Of a stretch of 64,000 bases of DNA, positions 39,713 through 49,147 are shown in pieces. The notes below the pieces were generated by a model. The model did not search any database. It saw nothing but the letters and a program-made list of their open reading frames with translations, and was not told the origin of the DNA. Made by a program: the position numbers and the translations under genes. How positions within the stretch are numbered: the first letter of the stretch is position 1; every line of letters begins with the position of its first letter. The stretch comes from Pseudomonadota bacterium (GTDB lineage: Bacteria; Pseudomonadota; Gammaproteobacteria; Burkholderiales; SG8-39): the NCBI GenBank assembly GCA_947455195.1, contig CANGMI010000006.1, positions 62,001 to 126,000 of the forward strand. The letters are read 5' to 3'.

Positions 39713-40360
39713 TCAGTGCAGGCCGGCAATGTAATCGGCAACGGCAGCGATTTCGCGATCGGTGAGACGGGCCGCTACCGAGCGCATCATGGCATTGGGG
39801 TCGTTGGCACGTTCGCCCGAACGCCACGCCTTCATCTGTGCCTCGGTGTACTCGGCGTGCTGACCACCCAGCCGCGGATACTGCGAGGGCACCCCGGCGC
39901 CGGTGGCGCCATGGCAGCCGGCGCAGGCGGCGACACCGCGATCGGCAATGCCTGCGCGATAGATCTGCTGCCCCAGCGCTACGGTGTCCTTGTTGCGAGC
40001 GGCCAGGATACGCGGCTTTTGCGAGGCGTAGTAGGCACCGAGATTGCGCATGTCGTCATCACTGAGCATCGCTGCCTGCGCTGCCATGATCGGATTGTTG
40101 CGCGCCTGATCCTTCTTGGGCAGGCCCTTGAAGTTGTACAGCTGCTTCACGATGTAGTCGGCACCCTGACCGGCGAGGGACGGGTTCTGCGGGATCATGC
40201 TGACGCCGTTGACCCCATGGCAGGCAACACAGATCTGGCCGGCCTTTTCGGCGCCCTTGGCAGCGTCGGCCCGGGCGGCGGGCGCAGCCTCTTCAGCCCA
40301 GGAACTGCCGGCCCCGGCAACGGCAAGCAGCAGCGTGGCACATGCCAGACGGAGCTTCAT
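39713..40360 (-). CDS. Cytochrome c4 (dihaem)
   Basis: This is a 215-residue periplasmic dihaem cytochrome with two CxxCH sites, CVACH and CAGCH, one in each of two similar domains, and methionines in NNPIMAAQ and NAMMRSVA likely serving as axial ligands. A signal peptide ends at SSWAEE. It shuttles electrons to terminal oxidases. GGGAGA before the ATG fixes the start. It is divergent from engB. Confidence 0.93.
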   Translation of the reverse strand: MKLRLACATLLLAVAGAGSSWAEEAAPAARADAAKGAEKAGQICVACHGVNGVSMIPQNPSLAGQGADYIVKQLYNFKGLPKKDQARNNPIMAAQAAMLSDDDMRNLGAYYASQKPRILAARNKDTVALGQQIYRAGIADRGVAACAGCHGATGAGVPSQYPRLGGQHAEYTEAQMKAWRSGERANDPNAMMRSVAARLTDREIAAVADYIAGLH

Positions 40361-40486
40361 CGGTACTCTCCCAGAATGCGGTTCAGACGAAACCCGGCAT
40401 TTTACAGGGGAAACGCCGTGGGGCGCATCCGATCGTCGTCGACCCGCGTAAGATGTCCTGCCCTCCCCTTCCGGCGAGCACCCGCG

Positions 40487-41146
40487 ATGTCGATGTTTCT
40501 GAATGCAGCCTATGCCCTGTCGGCGCACGGACTGCCCGACCTGCCGCCGCCGGGCCCGCCGGAAGTCGCCTTTGCCGGGCGATCGAACGCAGGCAAGTCA
40601 AGCGCGATCAACACCCTGGTTCGCCACAAGCGGCTCGCCTTCGTCAGCAAGACGCCCGGCCGCACCCAGATGATCAACTTCTTTCGCCTGCGCGGGGGCG
40701 CTCTGCTGGCCGACCTTCCCGGCTATGGCTATGCCCGCGTACCCGCCAGCGTGCGAGCCCACTGGGGTCAGGTGCTCTCGACCTACCTGCAGACGCGCGA
40801 AAGCCTGGTCGGGCTGGTGCTCATCATGGACGCACGCCACCCGATGGGAGAACTCGATCGGCAGATGCTCGACTGGTTCCAGCCAACGGGGCGCCCCGTC
40901 CATGTGCTCCTGACCAAGAGTGACAAGCTGGCTAGACGCGCCGCGATGCAAACGCTTGGCGACACCCGACGCGCACTGGCACAATGGGGGACAAACCACT
41001 CGGCACAGCTGTTTTCCAGCCTGAAAGCGAGTGGGGTCGAGGAGGCCGAGCAGGCGATTGGCCCGTGGTTCGAAACGCACCTGACGGGCGATGGCAGTGG
41101 CGCGGCTGGCAGCACGACCGGCAGCGAAGAAAAATCCCCGGGCTGA
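40487..41146 (+). CDS. engB: Ribosome biogenesis GTP-binding protein EngB/YsxC
   Basis: This is a 219-residue TRAFAC GTPase with G1 GRSNAGKSS, G3 DLPGYG and G4 TKSD, plus the typical FVSKTPGRTQ switch I. It helps 50S subunit maturation. The start may be the ATG at 40487 or the one six bases on. The last codons run into the terminator hairpin of the minus-strand RNA. The tail (GSGAAGSTTGSEEKSPG) is a low-complexity extension. Confidence 0.95.
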   Translation: MSMFLNAAYALSAHGLPDLPPPGPPEVAFAGRSNAGKSSAINTLVRHKRLAFVSKTPGRTQMINFFRLRGGALLADLPGYGYARVPASVRAHWGQVLSTYLQTRESLVGLVLIMDARHPMGELDRQMLDWFQPTGRPVHVLLTKSDKLARRAAMQTLGDTRRALAQWGTNHSAQLFSSLKASGVEEAEQAIGPWFETHLTGDGSGAAGSTTGSEEKSPG

Positions 41147-41163
41147 AGCAAGCTTGCCCGGGG
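41131..41163 (-). terminator. Intrinsic terminator of the minus-strand RNA
   Basis: GCCCGGGG (41156-41163) and CCCCGGGC (41136-41143) form a perfect 8-base stem. Read on the minus strand the stem is followed at once by ATTTTTC, which makes it a textbook Rho-independent terminator. No protein gene on the minus strand ends here, so the signal belongs to a non-coding transcript. Confidence 0.8.
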
Positions 41164-41270
41164 ATGGAAAGTGCCCCGGGGGGACCGGGGCTCCCGCTCA
41201 GGGAGGAGAAGCGGGAGGTGATTTGCATCACCACTCGTTTTGAACCGGGTGTGCCGGTTTGGTTCAGCGA
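41131..41270 (-). ncRNA. Structured small RNA, anti-hemB type
   Basis: The engB-hemB gap is packed with perfect hairpins: AACCGG/CCGGTT (41243-41259), GGTGAT/ATCACC (41217-41232, TTGC loop), CTCCCGCT/AGCGGGAG (41191-41217), GCCCCGG/CCGGGGC (41173-41191), then the terminator stem. Neighbouring stems share edge bases, so some may be alternatives. The T-run puts the RNA on the minus strand, divergent from hemB. A conserved Burkholderiales RNA motif named anti-hemB has been described in this setting; I match it by position and shape from memory. The 5' end is approximate and no clear promoter was found to its right. Confidence 0.6.
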
Positions 41271-41299
41271 TTTCAGCGCGCCGCGTGCCGCCGATTTGA

Positions 41300-42370
<1,071 letters not shown>

Positions 42371-42385
42371 ACGACCGGCCCCTTC

Positions 42386-42418
42386 CCCGCGCGCAACCTG
42401 ACGGTCGGGGCGCGCGGG
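42386..42418. terminator. GC-rich stem between convergent genes
   Basis: CCCGCGCGC (42386-42394) and GCGCGCGGG (42410-42418) form a perfect 9-base stem with a 15-base loop, 15 bases after the hemB stop and before the convergent binding-protein gene. There is no T-run, so it may only stall polymerase or protect 3' ends on both sides. Confidence 0.4.
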
Positions 42419-42488
42419 CTGGTGCGGCGAATGAGAGCGACAGGCAGCGCGGTGACCGCGCCGCGCCCGGCAACGCCCCCGGCTCTGG

Positions 42489-43643
42489 CTATTCCTGCAG
42501 CAGCTTCCAGCCGCCGTTCTCGATCCTGACCAGCACCTGCCCGCGCTGATCGGTGCCGTTGTGATCGGTGGGGCTCATCGTGAAGACGGCCTGTGTCCCC
42601 ACGAAGTTCTGGGTGCGCTCCATGGTGTCACGCAAGGCGCGACGGAAGGCCGCCGTGCCCGGTTGCCCGGCCTTGAGCGCCGTTGGCACCGCGGCCGCCA
42701 TGATGAGCCACGCGTCCCAGGCCGTTGCACCAAAGAGCGTCCGACTGCCCTTGCCATGCTTGCCCTCGAACAGACGCACATACTCGAGCGCCACCTTCTT
42801 CATGGGATTGTCGTTGCTCAGCTGCTCGGCCACCAGTACCGGCGACACCGGGAACACCGCGCCTTCGAGCGACTTGCCTCCCACGCGAAGGAAATCATTG
42901 TTGGCGATGCCCTGGTTCAGGTAGATCATCTTGCGGTAGCCGCGCTGACGCAGTTCGATCACCGGCGCCGCAGCCGAGGTGCCCGACGCGGCGATCAGCA
43001 CCGCGTCAGGATTGGTTGCCAGCACCTTGAGCACCTGCGGTGTCACGCTGGTGTCGGTCGGGTTGAAGCGCTCCCAGGCTAGGGTACGCACCTTGCGCAG
43101 GCCCGCCACCTTCTGCATCTCTTCGGTGAAGGACTCGCCGAATGCAGTCGCGTGAGCAATGTAGGCCATGGTGCCGATGCCGTTGCTGGTCGCGTGCTCG
43201 AAGATGCGTGCGCCCTGGATGGGCTCGTTGGGGGCGAGCTTGAAGGCAAAGCGCTTGTTGCCCTCTTGCGGAATGATGATGCTGCCCGACCCGGAGAGGC
43301 TCACCGTGGGCGTCTCGGCCGGGCCGATCACGTCGAGAATCGCCAGCGACGTCGGCGTCAGGGTTGCACCGAAGATGATGTCGACCTTGTCTTCGGCCGT
43401 GAGCTTGCGGGCATTCACGACGGCCTGAGTCGGATCGCTCCGATCATCGAGGATGATCGTACGAACCTTGTGCCCGGCCAGCGTCTCCGGAATGAGTTCC
43501 ATCGTCTGCTTCTCGGGAATGCCGAGCGATGACCCGGGGCCGGTCAGCGACAGCGTTGCGCCGATCGTGATGTCGGCACGGGCCATCGGGCCATGGAGTG
43601 CAGCAGCAACCAGCAGGGCAGGTAATGCAACGCGCAGTTTCAT
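42489..43643 (-). CDS. Branched-chain amino-acid-type ABC substrate-binding protein
   Basis: This is a 384-residue periplasmic binding protein of the LivJ/leucine-binding family (type I fold). A signal peptide ends at MARAD and is followed by ITIGATLSLTGPGSSLG, with the usual KLTAEDKVDIIFG and FGATAWDAW stretches. GGAG seven bases before the ATG at 43643 sets the start. It has no transporter genes next to it; the complete liv operon lies 4 kb further on. It may bind an aromatic or other carboxylate rather than leucine. Confidence 0.88.
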   Translation of the reverse strand: MKLRVALPALLVAAALHGPMARADITIGATLSLTGPGSSLGIPEKQTMELIPETLAGHKVRTIILDDRSDPTQAVVNARKLTAEDKVDIIFGATLTPTSLAILDVIGPAETPTVSLSGSGSIIIPQEGNKRFAFKLAPNEPIQGARIFEHATSNGIGTMAYIAHATAFGESFTEEMQKVAGLRKVRTLAWERFNPTDTSVTPQVLKVLATNPDAVLIAASGTSAAAPVIELRQRGYRKMIYLNQGIANNDFLRVGGKSLEGAVFPVSPVLVAEQLSNDNPMKKVALEYVRLFEGKHGKGSRTLFGATAWDAWLIMAAAVPTALKAGQPGTAAFRRALRDTMERTQNFVGTQAVFTMSPTDHNGTDQRGQVLVRIENGGWKLLQE

Positions 43644-43741
43644 CAGGGTCTCCTTCGTTGTCCTTGTCATCACGACCGCGAGATCGTGTCGGCCATGCAG
43701 GCCTTGTCGACGCTGCCAGCCACGCGGGCCGGGAAACCCGG

Positions 43742-44722
43742 TCAGCCGCCGCGCGCGGTTTGATCGCGTACGGCCGCAGCAATACCCGCGTCGACCGTCG
43801 GATAAGTGAGGACTATACCCAGTTCTCGCTTCAGACGGTCATTGGCAATGCGTCGCGATTCGCTCATGAACGAGAGGAGCGGCGCCGGAATGCGGGTGGC
43901 GGCCTCGGCCCGGGTGATGCGGGGCGGTCGTGCAAGTCCGAAGGCGTCGGCCACCCGATCGAAGTACTCGCCCATGCGAATCTGACTGTCGTCGCAGGCA
44001 TTGAACAGGCCACAGGCCGTGTGATCGACCGCAACGGCGCAGATGCTGGCCAGATCGTCGGCATGAATGTGGTTGGTGTACACGTCGTCCTCCAGGCGCA
44101 AGACCGGGGTACCGGCGCGCAGGCGCTCGAGCGGCAACCGTTCGGCCGCGTAAATGCCCGGGGCGCGCAGTATCGCAACCGGGATCTGCCAGGTCTCACC
44201 CCAGTCGAGCAGTCGACGCTCGGCATCGACGCGACGGCGGGCGCGATCGGATTGCGGCGCCACCGGGGTCGTCTCGTCAACCCGGGCACCACCGCAATCG
44301 CCATACACCCCGGTGGTACTCACGTAGACGAAGCGGCGCAGACGGACCCCGACAGCCTCCCGCCCGGGCGCTGCAGGGCCCTGTGCTACCATCGCCACGC
44401 CCTGGAGCGACGGGTCCGGTGTCAGTGCGCGCAGCAGATTCAGCGTTCGGGTATCGACCTCGCCCTGTGACGGTGGCGGAGCCAGATGCACCACCGCATC
44501 GGCGATCGCTCCGAGCTGAAGAAGGCTGGATGGATCATCGAGATCGGCAACCAGCACCCGCGCACCGAGGGCTTCGAGCACCGGCACCTGATCATGCCGG
44601 CGTGTGACAGCAACCACCGGACGATGACCGGCCAGCAACGCGATCAGGCGTTGTCCGATATGGCCGGCGCCAACCACCAGCACCGTGCCGGACCCGGCGT
44701 TCAAGGGTTCGATTTTTTTCAT
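43742..44722 (-). CDS. NAD-dependent epimerase/dehydratase family protein
   Basis: This is a 326-residue Rossmann-fold protein with VLVVGAGHIGQRL at the N-terminus, the VYVSTTGVYG active-site region (YxxxK not intact) and ILRAPGIY. It resembles the YeeZ/SDR subgroup more than sugar epimerases. Start: ATG at 44722 is preferred; one at 44749 would overlap the divergent gene's start codon. The substrate is unknown. Confidence 0.8.
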   Translation of the reverse strand: MKKIEPLNAGSGTVLVVGAGHIGQRLIALLAGHRPVVAVTRRHDQVPVLEALGARVLVADLDDPSSLLQLGAIADAVVHLAPPPSQGEVDTRTLNLLRALTPDPSLQGVAMVAQGPAAPGREAVGVRLRRFVYVSTTGVYGDCGGARVDETTPVAPQSDRARRRVDAERRLLDWGETWQIPVAILRAPGIYAAERLPLERLRAGTPVLRLEDDVYTNHIHADDLASICAVAVDHTACGLFNACDDSQIRMGEYFDRVADAFGLARPPRITRAEAATRIPAPLLSFMSESRRIANDRLKRELGIVLTYPTVDAGIAAAVRDQTARGG

Positions 44723-44747
44723 CCCCTCATTGTATTCGTCGATTCCC

Positions 44748-45806
44748 ATGCCCTTCCAGATCACCATCCAGCCAAGCGGCCATGTCTACAACGCCCCGGA
44801 AGGCGAAACCGTTCTCAAGGCCGGCCTCGCCGAGGGCTTCAATCTGCCCTACAGTTGCCGCAATGGTGCCTGCGGCTCGTGCAAGGGACGGGTCATCGAG
44901 GGGCAGGTCGACCAGGGCGAATACACCCCTTCGGTGCTGAGCGATGCCGAGCGTGAGGCCGGGTTTGCACTCTTCTGCTGCGCACGCCCCCTCAGCGATC
45001 TGGTGATCGAAGTGCGCGAGATCGGCGCCGCCAAGGACATCGTGGTGCGCAAGATCCCGTGCCGCGTTCAATCAGTCGAGAAGGTGACCCACGATGTGGT
45101 GATCCTGAAGCTCAAGCTCCCGGCCAACGATCGGCTCGTTTTCCTCGCCGGCCAGTATGTGGAATTCATCCTCAAGGACGGCCAGCGCCGTGCCTTCTCC
45201 ATCGCCAACGCGCCCCACGACGACGAATTCATGGAACTGCACATCCGCCACGTGCCCGGCGGCGTGTTCACCGACCATGTGTTCGAGCGCATGAAGGAGC
45301 GCGACATCCTGCGCATGGAAGCCCCGCTCGGGAGCTTCTTCCTGCGCGAGGACAGCGACAAGCCGATCGTGTTCGTGGCAAGTGGCACCGGCTTCGCGCC
45401 GATCAAGTCGATCGTGCAGCACGCGATCCGGCGCGGCATCACCCGACCGATGACGATCTACTGGGGCGCCCGCAAGCGATCGGACATCTATCTGCCCGAT
45501 CTGCCCGTCGCCTGGGCCCGGGAGAACCCGCACATTCGCTACGTGCCCGTGCTCTCCGAACCCGGCCCGGAATGCAACTGGACCGGTCGTACCGGCTTCG
45601 TGCATCAGGCGGTCATGGCCGACTTCCCGGATCTGTCGGGGCACCAGGTCTATGCCTGTGGCGTGCCGATCATGGTGAACAGTGCCCGCACCGATTTCAC
45701 GACCCGATGCGGCCTGCCCGCCGACGAGTTCTACGCCGACTCGTTCACCACCAGCGCCGACAGCCCCCAGGCTCAGGCAGCCGCCTCAGCCGCCGCGAAC
45801 AGATAG
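44748..45806 (+). CDS. Ferredoxin-type NAD(P)H reductase (AscD-like)
   Basis: This is a 352-residue electron-transfer protein with an N-terminal plant-type [2Fe-2S] domain (CRNGACGSCKG and a following Cys pair), an FAD domain with RRAFSIANAP, and an NAD(P)H domain with GTGFAPIKS and the C-terminal CGVP. Betaproteobacterial members are labelled CDP-6-deoxy-delta-3,4-glucoseen reductase, but here no dideoxysugar genes are nearby, so it more likely serves an oxygenase or general redox role. Its 3' end overlaps the convergent dioxygenase gene by 34 bases. Confidence 0.88.
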   Translation: MPFQITIQPSGHVYNAPEGETVLKAGLAEGFNLPYSCRNGACGSCKGRVIEGQVDQGEYTPSVLSDAEREAGFALFCCARPLSDLVIEVREIGAAKDIVVRKIPCRVQSVEKVTHDVVILKLKLPANDRLVFLAGQYVEFILKDGQRRAFSIANAPHDDEFMELHIRHVPGGVFTDHVFERMKERDILRMEAPLGSFFLREDSDKPIVFVASGTGFAPIKSIVQHAIRRGITRPMTIYWGARKRSDIYLPDLPVAWARENPHIRYVPVLSEPGPECNWTGRTGFVHQAVMADFPDLSGHQVYACGVPIMVNSARTDFTTRCGLPADEFYADSFTTSADSPQAQAAASAAANR

Positions 45807-46630
45807 GCATCCATCGCGAGTACGCCCAGGGTGTATCCATTGTCGATCCGGCGCGCCCCACCGGGTACGGGCGCAGCACCCAGGGCCACGTGGAAGGGCA
45901 ACAGGTGCTCGTCGGTCGGATGGGCGCGAACGGCACCGGGCGCACGCGCCCGGTAGTCGAGCAGTGCCGCGAGGTCGGCTGCAGCGACACGATCGGCAAA
46001 CCATTCGCTGAAGGCAACCGCATAGGGCTCGCCGGCACCCTCGCCGGCCTGCCAGCGCACATCGCGCAGGTTGTGCGTGAGGCTGCCCGAAGCGAGCACC
46101 AGGACGCCCTCGGCACCGAGCGGCCGCAGGGCCTGACCCACCCGGTAATGCCATGCAGGGTCGCGATGCGGCTGGATCGACAGTTGCATCACCGGCACAT
46201 CGGCCTTCGGATACAGGCTCATCAGGGGCACCCAGGCGCCATGATCCAGCCCCCGGGTCGGGTCGATGGCGCAGTCGATGCCTGCCTCATCCAGCACATC
46301 CTTCACCCGACCCGCAAGCACGGGCGCACCCGGGGCCGGGTACTGAAGCGTGTAGAGCGCCGGTGGGAATCCACCAAAATCGTGAATGGTCTCGGGACGG
46401 AGCGCCGCGCTGACGATCGGGCTTCGCGACTCCCAGTGTGCTGACACGACAAGAATGGCACGGGGCCGCGGGATGGCTTTCGCGAGCGCGCGCCATGACG
46501 CCCCAGTGCGCCCGGGGTCGAGTGCAAGGGTGGGCGCACCGTGAGACAAGAAGCATGAACCCTGGGCAAGCACATCGACTGCATGGATGGCTTCGGGCGA
46601 TTCACCACTGGACACGGGGACCTCAGACAT
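45773..46630 (-). CDS. ygiD: Extradiol (DODA-type) aromatic ring-opening dioxygenase
   Basis: This is a 285-residue class III extradiol dioxygenase-fold protein. Metal-binding His candidates are in FLSHGAPT, HDFGGFP, LTHNLRD and HPTDEHLLPFHVALG, matching the YgiD / 4,5-DOPA dioxygenase group. It probably cleaves a catecholic substrate with Fe(II) or Zn. AAGGA eight bases before the ATG supports the start. The two genes ending here share 34 bases tail to tail. Confidence 0.88.
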   Translation of the reverse strand: MSEVPVSSGESPEAIHAVDVLAQGSCFLSHGAPTLALDPGRTGASWRALAKAIPRPRAILVVSAHWESRSPIVSAALRPETIHDFGGFPPALYTLQYPAPGAPVLAGRVKDVLDEAGIDCAIDPTRGLDHGAWVPLMSLYPKADVPVMQLSIQPHRDPAWHYRVGQALRPLGAEGVLVLASGSLTHNLRDVRWQAGEGAGEPYAVAFSEWFADRVAAADLAALLDYRARAPGAVRAHPTDEHLLPFHVALGAAPVPGGARRIDNGYTLGVLAMDAYLFAAAEAAA

Positions 46631-46642
46631 GTCATCTATCCT

Positions 46643-47662
46643 TCAATCACGACCACTGCGCGTCGGGCGCCGGGATGCACTGCGATTGCGCAGCCTCGAG
46701 ACGACCCCCATCAGCCCGCCCATCAGCACCGCCCCCAGCACGTAGGCCGCCTCGACGCGCCAGGTGAGCAGACGGTCGAGCCAACCGGCGCGCGGCGCCG
46801 GTTCGGCCACCAGAAGATCAGCCAAGGTTCGCGGCGACCGGCGGTCGCTGACGGCCTGGAAGTCAGTGTACCGCTCACCCGGGCGAAAACCGATCGCAGC
46901 CACCAGCGTTGCGATCTCGCCCGCGTGTCGCACGTAATCGACGATGGGCAGCACGACGCTCGCACTCAGATAGCCGCGGCGCCCGAGCAGGATGGTGTTG
47001 TCGTTGGCGATGAGTTCCGCATCGGGGTCCTCATCGGGCTCGTCGTCCGGATCGCCGCCGGCGGCGGTGGCGCCCGGCGCAGGCTTGTCACGAATCGACA
47101 ACGCCCAAGTGAGCCTTTGTGCGGCCGGATCGAACCGCGGCGGTCGCGCCCAGCCGAGGACTTCGGTCTGGGCCGCACCGGCTTCGCGGCGCGCCGCGTT
47201 GTTGCCGGCAAGCCCCTGGCGAATCGCGGCAAGCAGGGCGTCGTGATCCCAGTCGGGCGTATCGATCGCTTCGACATGCCCTTCGGGTACACGGGTGATC
47301 ACCATGAACCAGGGCGGTGGCGACCCCTCACGGGTCGGAATGATCATGCCCAGGGTGCGATCGCTGGGTCGGTTGCCCCACTCTCGCAGCAGCGCACGGG
47401 TTTCCATCGCAGGCAGAAACGAGAAATCAGTGGGCAGATCAAGCGTGGCTTCAGTTCCGAGCGCGATGGCGAGCGGCCCACGCTGGAACTGCGCGGGCAA
47501 CTCGATTACAACAGCATCGGCACCCGCGCTCGAAGCAGCACCGCTGCCCGCAGCGGGGGCAGCGCTCACGGGTGGATTCACGCGCGGTTGCGACCCTGCC
47601 GGCAGACTGACTGTGAGGGCTGCCAGCAACGACACCACCGACACGAGTCGGTGCGCCATCAT
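46643..47662 (-). CDS. DUF2167-family membrane-anchored protein
   Basis: This is a 339-residue protein with an N-terminal signal (VSVVSLLAALTVSLPAGSQ), an Ala/Pro/Ser-rich spacer, a globular region with VVIELPAQFQRG and PPPWFMVITRVPEGHVE that fits DUF2167, and a C-terminal TM helix (VEAAYVLGAVLMGGLMGVV). The role of the family is unknown. The ATG at 47662 lies one base after the livF stop; a second ATG follows immediately. An acidic stretch DPDDEPDEDPD marks a flexible loop. Confidence 0.75.
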   Translation of the reverse strand: MMAHRLVSVVSLLAALTVSLPAGSQPRVNPPVSAAPAAGSGAASSAGADAVVIELPAQFQRGPLAIALGTEATLDLPTDFSFLPAMETRALLREWGNRPSDRTLGMIIPTREGSPPPWFMVITRVPEGHVEAIDTPDWDHDALLAAIRQGLAGNNAARREAGAAQTEVLGWARPPRFDPAAQRLTWALSIRDKPAPGATAAGGDPDDEPDEDPDAELIANDNTILLGRRGYLSASVVLPIVDYVRHAGEIATLVAAIGFRPGERYTDFQAVSDRRSPRTLADLLVAEPAPRAGWLDRLLTWRVEAAYVLGAVLMGGLMGVVSRLRNRSASRRPTRSGRD

Positions 47663-47663
47663 C

Positions 47664-48377
47664 TCAGTCGCCCAGATAAGCCGTGCGCACCCGCGGATCA
47701 TCGGCCAGTTCGGCGCTGCTGCCCGCCAGCATCACGCGACCGCCATCGAGCACCCAGGCGCGGGTCGTCGAGCGCAGCGCCAGACGGGCATTCTGTTCGA
47801 CCAGCAGGATGGTCACGCCCGCGCTGGCAATGCCGGCAATGACTTCGAAGATCGTCTGTACCATCATCGGTGCAAGCCCCATGCTCGGTTCATCGAGGAG
47901 GAGCAGGTCGGGTGCACCGATCATTGCACGACCGATGGCCAGCATCTGCTGCTCGCCACCGGAGAGCGTGCCAGCCAGTTGCAGGCGCCGTTCGGCGAGG
48001 CGAGGCATCAAGCTGTAGACACGCTCGATGTCGGCTGCCATCGAACGTCCGCGACGGGCATGTCCTCCGATGCGGATATTCTCCTGCACCGTAAGGCGCG
48101 GGAACACCCCACGGCCCTCGGGAACGAGGGATATGCCACGTCGGGCGCGTTCAAAAGCGGGCAGATGATCGATGCGCTCGCCGCGCCAGATCACCGAGCC
48201 CCCGGCCAGTGGCTCGAGACCCACCAGCGCGCGCAGCAGGCTCGACTTGCCGGCGCCGTTGGCGCCGATGACGCAGACACGCTCGGCCGCCGCCACCGAA
48301 AGGTCGACGCCCTTCACCGCAGCGACACCCCCATAGCTCACGCGCAGGTCACGCACCTGGAGAATCGGCGTGGTCAC
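47664..48377 (-). CDS. livF: ABC transporter ATP-binding protein, LivF type
   Basis: This is a 237-residue ABC ATPase. Walker A is GANGAGKSS, the signature is LSGGEQQML, Walker B is LLLLDEPSMGL and the His switch region is ILLVEQNARLA. The NARLAL context and short length are typical of LivF. It powers branched-chain amino acid or related carboxylate uptake with livG, livH, livM and livK, and overlaps livG by four bases. Confidence 0.95.
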   Translation of the reverse strand: MTTPILQVRDLRVSYGGVAAVKGVDLSVAAAERVCVIGANGAGKSSLLRALVGLEPLAGGSVIWRGERIDHLPAFERARRGISLVPEGRGVFPRLTVQENIRIGGHARRGRSMAADIERVYSLMPRLAERRLQLAGTLSGGEQQMLAIGRAMIGAPDLLLLDEPSMGLAPMMVQTIFEVIAGIASAGVTILLVEQNARLALRSTTRAWVLDGGRVMLAGSSAELADDPRVRTAYLGD

Positions 48378-49147
48378 GCAGCCTCCTCGGTGCCCGCACC
48401 CAGATACGCGGCAATCACGGCCGGATCACGACGCACGATGTCGGGCGTGCCCTCGACCACCAGCTGCCCGAAGTCGAGTACCGCCAGTCGGTCGCACAGA
48501 CCCATCACGAGTTTCACATCGTGTTCGATGAGAAGCAGGGTGACCCCATCAGCCCGAATACGCTCGAGCAATTGGCGCAGCACCTGGGTTTCGGTGGCAT
48601 TCATGCCGGCAGCCGGCTCATCGAGCGCCAGCAGTCGCGGGTCGGTCGCCAGCGCTCGCGCGATCTCGAGGCGCCGCTGATCACCGTAGGACAGACTTCG
48701 CGCGGGTTCGTCTCGGCGTGCTGCCAGCCCGACGTACCCCAGCAACTCGAGCGCGCGATTGCGCACAGCGGCCTCTTCGGCCTGAAACGCCCGGGTGCGC
48801 AGCACTGCGCCGAGCGCCCCCGCCTGCGAGCGGGCATGGCGCCCGACCATGACGTTCTCGAGCACCGAGAGCCCGGCGAAGAGCCGGATGTTCTGGAAGG
48901 TGCGCGCGATGCCGCGCTTCACCACCCGATCAGGACTGGCCGTATCCAGCAAGGTACCGGCCAGGTGAAAGCTGCCCGCATCGTGACGATAGAGCCCGGT
49001 GAGGCAGTTGAAGAAGGTGGTCTTGCCAGCGCCGTTCGGGCCGATGAGGCCATAGATCTCACCGTCGCCGATCGTGAGCGATACGTCGCCCAGCGCCGCG
49101 ATACCGCCAAATCGCTTGGCAATTCCGCGCGCTTCAAGCAGCGCCAT
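48374..49147 (-). CDS. livG: ABC transporter ATP-binding protein, LivG type
   Basis: This is a 257-residue ABC ATPase with Walker A GPNGAGKTT, signature LSYGDQRRLE, Walker B LLALDEPAAGM and LLIEHDVKLVM, and the LivG-specific RTFQNIRLF. GGAGG five bases before the ATG at 49147 sets the start inside the livM 3' end (14-base overlap). It forms the heterodimer with LivF. Confidence 0.95.
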   Translation of the reverse strand: MALLEARGIAKRFGGIAALGDVSLTIGDGEIYGLIGPNGAGKTTFFNCLTGLYRHDAGSFHLAGTLLDTASPDRVVKRGIARTFQNIRLFAGLSVLENVMVGRHARSQAGALGAVLRTRAFQAEEAAVRNRALELLGYVGLAARRDEPARSLSYGDQRRLEIARALATDPRLLALDEPAAGMNATETQVLRQLLERIRADGVTLLLIEHDVKLVMGLCDRLAVLDFGQLVVEGTPDIVRRDPAVIAAYLGAGTEEAA

